64,000 bases of DNA from Macrolepiota albuminosa (taxonomy: Eukaryota; Basidiomycota; Agaricomycetes; Agaricales; Agaricaceae). Below, one piece after another: positions 19,666-29,900 of the stretch. The notes under the pieces are model-generated. The model had not been told where the DNA came from and ran no database searches. It was given only the letters and a program-made list of their open reading frames with translations. The position numbers and the translations under genes were made by a program. The stretch is from positions 744,001-808,000 of the forward strand of contig JAMWFC010000082.1 in NCBI GenBank assembly GCA_027475525.1, read 5' to 3'. Every line of letters begins with the position of its first letter. Within the stretch, counting starts at the first letter, position 1.

Positions 19666-19949
19666 TGTTGCTAGGGTGCCAGGAAGCCCATTTAGGTAAT
19701 CAGTAACACGTGATCACAAGTAGTTTTTTAGTCGCCCAGAGTCTTTTAGTTCTTTAGTTTTACTGACCACTGAACTGAGACTCCAGGCATGTATCTATTC
19801 AATATATTAGTTTTACCAACTACTGAACTAAGACTCCAGGCATGTATCTATTCAATATATTAGTTTTACCAACTACTGAACCAAGACTCCAGTCACTGTC
19901 TTATTCTCTTTGGTCTCAGTCTGTGCCTTTGTTGTAGTCGGCTTCAACA
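19666..19949 (+). repeat. copia A 3' LTR
   Basis: Begins TGTTGCTAGGG directly after the purine-rich GGTGGGAG and ends CTTCAACA, giving the TGTTG/CAACA inverted ends usual for copia LTRs. About 284 bp. Flanked on the right by GATCT, the predicted target duplication whose partner would lie left of the window. Confidence 0.75.
19754..19892 (+). repeat. 53-bp tandem repeat in copia A LTR
   Basis: A unit starting TTAGTTTTA and containing ACTCCAGGCATGTATC starts at 19754, 19807 and 19860 (third copy partial). Copies differ at a few bases. LTR-internal repeats of this kind often hold promoter or enhancer elements. Confidence 0.85.
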
Positions 19950-21600
19950 GATCTTTTTTTCCACAACCAGAGCACTCGTGTTTGTGGTCATGAGACTGAA
20001 TGGTGCAGCCTCAAGGCTTCTGCCAGTTAGTACAAAGTTCTTTGCCTTCTGGGTTGACCAGTCTTCTGCTCTTGTTTTGCAAAAGGTAGGCTCTCTGACC
20101 ATTCCACAGATCTTGGGCACCGCAGTGCCAGATGTCGTAGGTATGGCAACCAAGACATACCGTGCAGGCCACATTGGTCAAACCAGAGGAGCCTGAGGAT
20201 GAGCCTGTGCAGTGTGGAAAATACTCGCTGGTCTTTCCAGTTTTCTTATGCTTGGTGCTTCGTAAATGCAAAGAGTCACTGTCTCAGGACAGAGAAGGGG
20301 AACATTTTCTCTTTCCCTTGTTGCTCAAAGCCAAAGATGATGCTTTGTTTTTTAGAGAAGTGAGGTCTTGTGCGAGGAATTATGCAGCCATAAGGCAATA
20401 TATAATGTGTGCAGGGAATTTATGCAAAATAAATCCGATGGGGCATCCATGATAAGGGATCACCAGCTATCATATTCCCGCATAAAGCAAAATAAAGCAG
20501 GGGAGGGAGCCAAGATAATGAGGGCATCCCAGTATAAAGCAGGGTGATAAAGCAATTATAGCACCACATGCCAATAGAGGCACGTCAAAATTAAGCAAAT
20601 TGTAAAAGCAAGTAAGCAAGGTAAAGGCAGCAGTGGCGTAAAGATGAAAACAAGACATAAATATTGTTGATTGTGAGCTCCAAGTTTCCATTGGGAGAGA
20701 AGGCAACTCACCGTTCATTAGTGTGCTCCGTTTGACGTCATAAATTTGATTTTTTAAGGTGCGCAGAACCTTGTCGTCAATGAGGCCAATGTCAAAAATC
20801 CCAACTTTTGGCAGGTTCTTGATCTGCCTATGCCATTCTCTTTTGACCCGAGCTTGGTACAGAATTAAGACCTTCAAGCCTTCATGCCCGTTGTTACGCA
20901 GCTTATGGTTAGTCAAGCAAAAGAAAAACGTGTGTATTGCATCTATCATATTGATGGGCCAATTTTCTTGGACTATGTGCTTGAAGAAATTAGTGGAGGC
21001 TACGCAGACTTGGTCCCAAGCAAGATCTTTGTCCTGCAAGGCTTTACCTTTCGATCCCTTAAAATTGATCACTGGCTTGAGGGAAAGGATGTCATCCTCT
21101 TTGGCCAAGGTAAAGATCTTGCTGGAGGACACCAACTCATTTTTTGCTGCTTCAGCTCTGCCTTCTGGAGTGAAATAGCTTAACTCAATATATTTGTGCT
21201 CCCTCAATTCCTTTATGGCGAAGCATGTGGGAGGATATTCAATAACATTGGGAATGGGCATTCCTGCTACTAAATTCAGGACTTTTTCCTCAATCTCAGG
21301 GAAGTGTTCCCTCAAATGCCTGGATGGCAGTGTAACATTGTCTACCGCCTGCCCTGGCAGTGCTTCCCTGCTGGGAGCTCAGATTGCTCTGTCTGTAGCT
21401 TCTCTTTCTTTGCGCTTGGTTCCCCAGATAGCTTTCCTGTGCTCTAAGGCCACCAACCACAGGTTGAGTAAAGCATCAGCAGCTTGTTCATCAGACATTC
21501 CTTCTCTACCATGAGCAAAGGCCTCTCTGGTGAATCTGTGATCTTCTGCTCTGAAATCTGGGGCTACCTCAGAGTGAGGGTCCACCGTGAGTGTGATCAT
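19950..21600 (-). pseudogene. Zinc-finger Gag-like gene of a basidiomycete repetitive element
   Basis: ATG at 21600 opens MITLTVDPHSEVAPDFRAED, then DHRFTREAFAHGREGMSDEQ. A TGA at 21379-21381 interrupts, but the same frame runs on through LREHFPEIEEKVLNLVAG to a donor GTGAGT near 20713. After an intron of uncertain length, frames at 20271-19950 give a Cys-rich C-terminus: ACTVCLGCHTYDIWHC, LCTNWQKPEGC and HECSGCGKKD. I recall this two-part protein (N-terminal helical region, C-terminal CCHC/C3H fingers) as repetitive in agaric genomes and linked to retroelements; its exact class is uncertain. The last finger is cut at 19950 by copia A. Confidence 0.65.
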
Positions 21601-22077
21601 GCTTTAAAACACTTGGAGCAACTTAAGAGCCAAGAACTACGTTAAGAAAAATTAATTCTTGAACGGAATGAGTATTAGAGGACGGTGAAAAAATATAGCG
21701 GGTGGCTGTCACAGAGGAAAAGCTGATCTCTGTGACTGCACAGCCACCACAGTCAAAGACCACACCCTGTCCGTCTCTCAAACCCTCGTGACGTTCAGGC
21801 CAACCCATTTGCCAATTCTGAAGAAGTAGGGATGAGAAAAAGGATCCTGGTATGTTTGAGAGTGATCCAACTGATAGTGAGACATCCTTCAGTCTCAGTA
21901 GTTGTATGGATAATTGGAATGCAGCCACTAAAAACAAAAATAAGAAAATGTGGCTATCAAAATCCAGTATTTTTGCAAGCACTTGTCAGCACAAATTCAT
22001 TCTGTAGATCTGTGATATGATTGCGAGTGGCAAATTGTGTGTTATTTAATCACTACTACTGTAACAGACAACATGAC
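21601..22077. other. Spacer, no gene seen
   Basis: Upstream of the zinc-finger pseudogene. A 119-codon minus frame exists but has no recognisable features. I see no RNA gene or clear repeat. Confidence 0.4.
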
Positions 22078-22491
22078 ATCATTTTAGGACTAAGTATGGG
22101 CTTGCTATAGTTGCAAAGGCACTTGAGATCCTCAAACAATTTATTCTGGACTACAACATTGGTTGCACATTTGCAATCACAATCAAGAACTCATCCCTCA
22201 GCCTAAAGTTCAAGACTAATGAGTGCTGCTTCTATGTCAATGCATTTCATGGATATTTGCATCACTACATATGCCAGCTCTTCAATTACCCAAACATGAT
22301 TGAAGGCATTGGGTTGGAAGATTTTGAGACTTTAGAATGAGTATTCAGTGCATCAAATGCATTAGGCACAGTCACACAATAAATGACAGCTTTCCAATGT
22401 CGTGTATTCATTATCTCCACTTCTAGCACTGGGACCATGAAAAATATACCAATCTCACCAACATGATATATAACAATTACGACTTAAAATA
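22078..22491 (+). pseudogene. KDZ-family transposase fragment
   Basis: Plus-strand reading gives RTKYGLAIVAKALEILKQFI, then VNAFHGYLHHYICQLFNYPN and MIEGIGLEDFETLE followed by a stop and VFSASNALGTVTQ, later HWDHEKYTNLTNMIYNNYD. This is the well-conserved catalytic-region stretch of KDZ (Kyakuja-Dileera-Zisupton) DNA transposases common in agarics (GIGLEDLETLERIFSASNALA type). Only about 135 codons remain, with at least three stops. No terminal repeats were found around it. Confidence 0.75.
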
Positions 22492-23356
22492 GCCGTCTTC
22501 TTTCTTTTCCCTCCTTTGTCCTAACCCTCGTTCACGCAGTCCTTTCCTTTCTTTGGTCTCCTTTACTGTTCTCTACGTAGTTTGCTCACCGTCACGAATA
22601 GAAAACGCGGTCCTGTTTTGTCGAGCGTGTGGATCAGCAACTGTGCGGATTACACTGGCCATCGAATGGGAGTTTCGTCTCCCGATCAAAATATAGTATT
22701 AGAACACGGTTTGCTCTCTCTTGCAGTTCCATAAACCTTCGACAAATTTTCGGATATGGCGTCGCAATGGACTAATGAGACGACGTCTGGTTTGCGCTAT
22801 TTCAAACCATCTTCAACACATACACCTCGACTAGTAGCTGGTTGGACCGTCCTCTCACTTTTCTATTGAAATATCTTCTGTATTGGATTTCACCTGTTGC
22901 TGGAAGGAACTTTGCTTCACCGGCTGGCAAAACACACGGGAAATAAGAGCACATTGCTTAAGTTTTGGATATATGGATTCGATCCCAATCGGCACCCTCT
23001 TGCGGCTGCAGTCATGACTTTTGTTGAAAGAGAACCCCTCTCATATCTGTTGTCAAGATATTATTACATAGAGAAGATGCAAGACAAGCACGTCGATATT
23101 ACAAAATTCAAGGGACGTCACACATCTTTCAGTACCTGGAATATTGTCAGACTGTCGGAGTAGAACCAAATTCAGTGTTCTTGACATTTAAATACTCAAC
23201 CGTCTTGATCATTTGCTAGATAATTACTCTTGTGTCTTCTAGCCTCAATATTCATAGCAGATGCCTGTGCTCATGAGTACTATGAGTGTTTGCGAATGTT
23301 CTTTATTCGTGCAAACAGAAAACACCGAGAATCGTGCTGCGACGTCTATCAATGCC
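22492..23356 (+). other. Region with an unassigned open frame
   Basis: A pyrimidine-rich stretch at 22495-22570, then a possible ATG at 22756 (MASQWTNETTSGLRYF) and an 88-codon frame at 22897-23163 (LLKFWIYGFDPNRHPLAAAV). I do not recognise a family, and a spliced small gene is only a possibility. It lies downstream of the convergent oxidoreductase gene. Confidence 0.2.
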
Positions 23357-25627
23357 TCACCATGCAGCCTTAATCAAATCAGACCCTCTTTCCCCCACGA
23401 CGTACGTAGCAACCTGGGTATGTGCAGCAGGAACTAACGGCTGTGAACATCACCCAATCAGTCTTTCTATACAACCCGAACACAGGTAAACTAGACTCAC
23501 GATAACCGACGAGTCAACAATTCGAAGGCCCGCGACCTTTTTCACCCTCAAATCCGGATCCACTACCCCATAGCTTGCACCCTTGGCCGACATCGACGCC
23601 GTACCGACTATATGCGACACGGTGATCGCTGAATTACGGATAAAAGTGTCCAGTTCGTCGTCGGTGACGGCGGTATCGACGAGCTTGATGACGTAGTCTG
23701 CAAAAGCGGGTGCCTGAGCGAATCGGCGAGAGGCACGGATAGCTTCACGCATGACAAAGATGTCGAAGGGGGAATCGAGAAGGTTCGGATTGACGATTGG
23801 TGGGTCAAAGGGGTTACTGGAGTTTATTAAGACGCTACCACCTGAATATAGACAAATGAGATCTAGTTGAGCTCACATTCAAGGTAAAACGTACGTGAAA
23901 GAGGTGTTACCACCGCTGTGCCGATCACCATGAAGTTGCCTGTGGGAGGTATGGGCAGGCGTGTCGCACCGTTCTGTGAAGACGTTTAATGAGCACAAAG
24001 CAAAGGAAGGAATACATACAGCGATGAGGAACTCATAATGAGCACCACGTGGACCGGCCGAGGGATCTTTGAACTCGTTGAAAATCGTCGAATTATCTAA
24101 AAGACGCAGCCAGCCTGCGGTGTTGAACGTGCCGGCAGCATATGGCCCCATGTGCGTCTCGTTCCACTCCTTAGTCTGCTCTTCCATCAAAGTAGCATTC
24201 CGCACAGCCGTCTCAAAAGTATCCGTGGAATTGACAAGCCAGGTGTTCGCTACAAACGCATGGTCTGTCAGGTTTTGCCCCACTGAAGGGAGATGTACGA
24301 GTGGCTTGATACCGACTTTGGAGAGATGCGCGGAATCTCCAATGCCGGAATTTTGTAGGATATGTGGGGTGCCGAGAGCACCGCCAGACAAAATTACTTC
24401 TTTTTTGGCGACAACTCTTCTACGTGGTCCATCTAGTTGCGAAAAAGATCAGGCGATGTTCGATGCAATACGCCCAGGCCCACCTCCACGACCAGCGTCG
24501 TCTGCGAACTCCACACCTCTAAAGACTGGAAATCCTTTGGCAGTACCAGTTCGGAATACGCGTGTCACACGAGAACCGGTCAACACGTGTAGATTCGGTC
24601 GTTGTACGAATTTCGGAGCAAGATAGGATACTGCGGAGCTGCTTCGTACTCCAGCATTGATGGTGGACTGCGTCCAACCTGGGATGGTGTGATTTGATTA
24701 CTTAAAGTTGAACGGGAGGAACGAACCGATCCCGATTGTATTCCCAGAATTCATATCCAGATTGAAAGGGAATTCCGGAAGCTCCGATGCCGCCTGAATC
24801 ACCCTACGATCAAAGGAGTATACAAACCCGGGAAGGCTAACAGAGTTTATGCCATGGAAGCTATGCACAGATGGGTCGAATTCTCCCGTAGTGTTATGGT
24901 GGTCTGCGGGTGCAGTCCATTTTTCATTCTTCAGGGCACGCTGTAAATGAGAAGATGTTCACAGTAAGGAAAGACGTACTTTACGGAGATATTGCTGGAT
25001 GTTGTTCCACGACCACCCGCTATCCTTGGTTAAATTGGCATATCGATCATAATCGTCGGAAGAACCACGCGTGTATGCAAGACCATCTGGCAAGTAAAAA
25101 TATTGAATGCAGATGACTGTAAATAGGCGGACAGACACGGCGTACTCATGGAGCTGGTGCCACCAAGAATATGGCCCTGCGGGTAGCTCATGGACCGCCC
25201 ACCCAAGCCCGGAATCGATGAAGTCGTATAGTTCCAGTCCGCGGGCGTGTTAAAAAGACGGCTGTTGAAGAAGGGCACCTCTGAGTTGAAGACACCGACA
25301 TTACTTTAAGAAATATGTATTAGCTGCCAAGGTCAATTTCTATAGTCGAAGCAGCCTTACGTTCCCCCAGCCTCAATGACTAGTACAGAGTAACGAGGAT
25401 TTTCAGTCAACCGATTCGCAACAACGAGACCAGCAGTTCCACCTATCGTTACACTAATACATCAGTGTTTACCGTATACACACAAGGATAAGCAACACAT
25501 TACCTCCAACAATCACAAAGTCAAAACCGGTACGAGGCAGGTCTTCAGGCCGCGCCACGATCGCAGCCAAAGAAGACTTGGCCAACACAGCAGCAAGAAA
25601 TATTTGCTTGAGGGGAAAGAACAACAT
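23357..25627 (-). CDS. Secreted GMC oxidoreductase, aryl-alcohol-oxidase-like
   Basis: Intron-rich minus-strand gene from ATG at 25627 to TGA at 23357-23359. It would oxidise an alcohol using FAD and make H2O2 outside the cell. A hydrophobic signal peptide ([19 protein letters not shown]) leads to the FAD Rossmann motif [13 protein letters not shown], split by an intron at 25443-25503. Further GMC signatures: [29 protein letters not shown], the catalytic-His region [13 protein letters not shown] and the last exon [20 protein letters not shown] with the second active-site His. An apparent stop near 24447 lies in a GT-AG intron (about 24433-24483). At least seven introns. Both histidines are kept, so it is probably functional. 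Exact substrate (aryl alcohol, methanol, glucose) cannot be told. Confidence 0.85.
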
Positions 25628-26092
25628 AGTAGATTAATTCGTGTATTAGGCCGCCTGGGGCGACCTGTTGTAATCCAGAGCATAATAACTTCTACCTGGC
25701 TTCTTAAGTTCCATAAGTTCCCATTGGCGGATGCTCCGCGAAGTAGAAGTTAAGACCTGGAGCACATGATGCAAGGAGTATTCCAAGATTGCGGAGCTTC
25801 TTCAATGTCGTATTTCGCCAAGTAGAAAGGAGTTGCATGGGGATCACGAAAGATGTCACTCAGAATATAGATATAAATAGTAACACCAATGACCGAACCC
25901 ATGCCGAAGTTGTTACCGGAGAAACCGGGCGTCATAAGTATTTCAGGGAGTGGCGAGGTGGGTAGCTAAAGTTTACTTTACTCCGTCACGTCGCCATACA
26001 GTGAGGCAATTAGTTCTCGAGGAAGTTCCGAGAGGCCTAGCTCCGCGACGTCAGCTTCCTTTGTAAGGGCATTTTGTTCAGATTTAATCAAC
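25628..26092. other. Upstream region of the oxidoreductase gene
   Basis: Promoter side of the GMC gene and 5' flank of the tRNA genes. A 61-codon minus frame at 25750-25935 is not convincing. Confidence 0.35.
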
Positions 26093-26185
26093 TCCGGTAT
26101 GGTGTAACGGCTAACATTGCCGCCTTTCATGGCGATTGTTTCAAGGTGAGCGCGGCAGCTCGGGGTTCGATTCCCCGTACCGGAA
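26093..26185 (+). tRNA. tRNA-Glu (TTC) with 21-nt intron
   Basis: Full cloverleaf: acceptor TCCGGTA/TACCGGA with discriminator A, D arm GTGT/ACAT, anticodon stem GCCGC/GCGGC with loop CTTTCAC (anticodon TTC), T arm CGGGG/CCCCG with TTCGATT. A 21-nt intron lies at 26130-26150, after position 37, the canonical tRNA intron site. Mature length 72 nt before CCA. A T-run follows (polymerase III stop). Confidence 0.95.
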
Positions 26186-26248
26186 ACTTTTTGTATCGTG
26201 TCAAAATCTCAAAATTGTTCTAAGCCCAAAGGCCGGCCAACATCTTTG

Positions 26249-26341
26249 TCGGATATGGTGTAACGGCTAACATTGCCGCCTCTCATTGTGATAGTTTCGA
26301 GTTGAGCGCGGCAGCTCGGGGTTCGATTCCCCGTATCCGAA
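26249..26341 (+). tRNA. tRNA-Glu (CTC) with 21-nt intron
   Basis: Same architecture as the gene 63 bp upstream: acceptor TCGGATA/TATCCGA, discriminator A, anticodon loop CTCTCAC (anticodon CTC), T arm CGGGG/CCCCG. Intron 26286-26306, also 21 nt. Acceptor-stem changes are compensated on both strands, so both genes look under selection. Followed by a run of six T. Confidence 0.95.
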
Positions 26342-26982
26342 AGTTTTTTGTCATTTAACACTTTCTCCAGCAGCTCATCCAATACATATGTTCTTGCATT
26401 CACAACCAGAACCAGACGTTTATCACGATATATCTAAAGGGGACTAGAAAGAAAAAAACATAATAATTCGGGCATACACATATCTGAAAAAGCTTGACAA
26501 ACATGGACTATTCTATTCAATTAAAAACGATGGACAGGAGAGAACTCTTGAGTTGATTTGAACTCAAAAGGAATCGGAATCTACAAAGCAACAAAACACT
26601 CGGTAGTAGCCCAGATGCAAGAAAGAAGGATGCTCACATTAAGGCAAAGCTACATCATTCCATACCATGGTGATGTAATAATATATTTCGTGTGCGTCGT
26701 GGGTGAGGATTAGATGATTATGCATGGTTGGTTGGGATGCGAACTGCTTGCAGAATAAATAGAACTAAGACCGGAGATGAAGTGGGGACTAAAGTGAGAT
26801 GAATGGATGTGGACGAATGAGTGGTATCAAGCAATGAAAGGGTAACGGATTCGTGAATGAGAATAGATGGATAATGGACAAAATTGCTTGAGTGGGTGGA
26901 AGTGTGGGAACGGCACAAAGGCAACGAACGAATAAACAGGTCGAGCAACTTCCGACGTTTCAAAATCGAGTCTTCTTCATCA
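26342..26982. other. 3' flank of the RING gene
   Basis: Between the tRNA pair and the end of the minus-strand RING gene. No convincing coding frame; likely its 3' untranslated region and spacer. Confidence 0.4.
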
Positions 26983-29900
26983 TTAAGCAAGCGCACTAAC
27001 ACCCTCATCCCAATCCCCCCTCCTAATGTTCCCAACGCCTCTACAAACCGAACAACTAACCTCCACAAAGTCCTCGTGCCCAACACTCGCATCCTCCCCA
27101 AGCGCATTCGCCACCCTCGCTGCACTAACCAAACACGCAGGATGGAACGTATGCTCGCACACCACTTCCTCCTCCCTCTCTCCATCCCCTAATGTGAGCG
27201 CACAAATACTCAACTGCCTCCTCGCTTTATCCGTCATACCAACCCCTAAAAATGGCTCCTCATCGCTCGGTCCAGCTCCACAACTAACATCATAACACCT
27301 CAAACCCGCCTCGCGTTCCCTCTTCTCGATGCGCTGTCGCAACGTCGGCCCCGGAGGCGGAGGGAGCGTCCAAGGCTTCTTCTCCCTGGGCGCACGCGCA
27401 GGGCGGAAACGCGAGGGACCTGTAGCCGGAGCCTGGGCGTGTGTATCAGGTTGTACTTGTCCTTCGGGTTGTGTTTGCGTTTGCGCTTGTGCAGGTTGAG
27501 CTGCGCTGGCGGGGACGGGACCGAGATTGAACGGATTGAAAAGCTGAGGTTGGAAGAAGCGTGCCCAAGGGGACTGGGGCAAAGGCAGAACCCGTTCACC
27601 AGCCTGTTGTTGTGGCTGTTGTTGTGGCTGTTGTTGTGGCTGCTGGGGTTGCTGCTGCTGTGGAGGCAGATTCGGAACATTGGTACCGTTGACAGTATTG
27701 AAACCCTGGCCAAAGATCGCATCAGGCAAAGTGCGCATAAACCCGTTCAAAAAGTCGGCCTGGGCTTGCTGCTGGGGTCCTGAGGGTTGCTCCCCTTGCT
27801 CATGTTGCGCTGCTTGTGCGGGCGGTTGACCAGGCTGGACCCTACCAAAAGCGGGAGGCGGTGTCAGCGTCGCACCTGGGAAAAGCGAAGCGAACGGTAT
27901 AAATGGAATGTTCATCACCGGCCCAGGCGGATGAACGTTGAGATTTGCGTTTGCATTAGCCACATTGGGATTAGCATTCGCCTCGGTCGCATTATGATTA
28001 GCATTACCCCCCGCATCCAATCCACTCGGTTCGTCGTTGGCGCCAGCGCCTATATTGTTATTGATGTTGGCTTGGTTGCCACCACCGCCACCGCCACCGC
28101 CATCAGCACCAGAGCCAAGCGCATCCAAATCCGCGATCAAATTCCCGAGATTAAACACCGGCGTCCCGGCGAGCGTCCCAGCGGGCTGCATGAAAGGCAT
28201 CGGCGCCGAAACGAACCCTGGGACCCCGCCTACGCCCGGGAAAAACGCATGCCCACCCACATTATGTGGTTGTGGTTCATCTTGTGGCTGGGGATGTTGC
28301 TCGTGCTCGTGCCTTTCTTCGCCTGCTTGACCCTCTTCCTGCGGAGCATGAGCCTGGTTTTGAGGTTGCGCTTGCGCACCCTGCCCTGCTCCCGCTCCGG
28401 CACCCCTCGTCTGCCTTTGCCCCTGCCCCTGCGCTATAGAGGAAAACACCGCACTCAGGAAATCCCGCAACGCCGGCGCGTTCAGCATCTGCGCCGGTCC
28501 CTGTTGCTGCCCCGCCTGCTGTCCCTGTTGCTGTCCCTGTCCTTGCGCTTCTGCTTGGTCATGCTGTTCTCCCACACTCCCCCCTTGCTCCTCTTGCTGC
28601 CTCGGTTGCTGCTCATCTTGGGGCTGATTACCACCACTCACTCCCATCGGTCCCTGGTTCTGTCCCTGTCCTTGTCCCTGTGCCTGCGGGGGATTTTGTA
28701 ACGCCTGACTAAACAACGAGGCCAACGCCTCGCCCATCGTCCGGCCCGTAGCCGCGCCCGCGAACACGCCCGGAAGAGGTCCCGGTGGTCTCTGTTGCTG
28801 CTGCTGCCCTTGTTGCGGTTGAGCTCCATCTGGGCCTGCACCTGAGTTCGATGTCGCAGGAACAGAGTGCCGATGAGGAGGCAAAGCCACCCTCAAAATC
28901 TCACCCAACTCTCCAGCCTGCACATCACTCAGATCCATCATTGTCACTTCCTCGATCTCATTCTCGTGCATGTCTCCCATACCACCCATCCCCATCCCCA
29001 TCCCGCCCGGGCCCATGCCGAATCCCATAAAGGTAGGATCCGCATTCTGGTTGTGGTTATGATGCTGATGCTGATTTTGATGCTGATTTTGATCTTGGGC
29101 TGCGTTTTCCGCACCCGCACCCACATCCGGATTCATATTTGTATTCTGAGCGGGATTTATGTCGGGATTTGCGTTGGCGTTGAAATTTGCAGGGTTCGCA
29201 TTGTGCCCACCAAGATTAGGATTCGGACCAATAATGATATCAAAGCCAATCGTTAGAACTGCGCCAGGTAAGGCCCCCTGTATAGGCCCAGGGTTTCGTT
29301 GGGGTTGGGGCTCTTGTTGGTCAGCAGTGGCGGCGGCGGCAGTTTGAGCTTGAGCTTGGGGTCCAGGGCTGGTAGGTACCTCCGTGTTGGCATCGGGAGA
29401 AGGTGTACCTAAAATATCCACAATAAGCATGATCTCTTGAAAAAGTGTCACAAAAAATATACCTTCGCCCTGCTGCTGCGGCTGTTGCTCTCCCGCCTGC
29501 CTTTGCTGTCCCTGTCTTTCTCCCCACCTATTCCTAACATCAAATGAATAAAATGGCTGGCGACTCGCCGTCAACCTCTCTGGATCGATGTTAAACCTGC
29601 ACGTCGGGCATGTCGTCTGCCTCGGACGGGAGAACCACGGGATCAGGCATGCAGCATGGAAGACGTGTGCACAGGGTAACGAGACAATTTTCGGCTGCGT
29701 GGGGTCAGTTGATGAAACCAGTTTTGTTGAGCTTGAAGGCGCGGGTGCAGGTGCAGGTGCAGTTGCAGTGTCTGGCGATGGAGATGACGATGATGACGAT
29801 GGCACCGAAGCATCTTCTCCCTCCACGCGCTGAGGCGCTTCTTCCTGAGTCTTATCATCACTATCGACCCCGAATCCACCCTCGCCATCTAACAGTGTAT

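Larger units (their letters stand above)
1..19949 (+). mobile_element. Ty1/copia element A, split by two later insertions
   Basis: This is a plus-strand Ty1/copia retrotransposon whose left part lies outside the window. Its pieces are 1-1212 (GAG-pre-integrase and integrase), 12795-14369 (reverse transcriptase and RNase H), about 19440-19591 (RNase H tail) and the 3' LTR at 19666-19949. Gypsy-1 (1213-12790) separates the first two pieces, and the reading frame runs on exactly when Gypsy-1 plus one CCAG copy is ignored. A DIRS-like element (about 14370-19405) separates the second and third. The element itself interrupts the minus-strand zinc-finger gene that starts at 21600. Stops and frameshifts in every piece show it is inactive. 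Confidence 0.85.
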
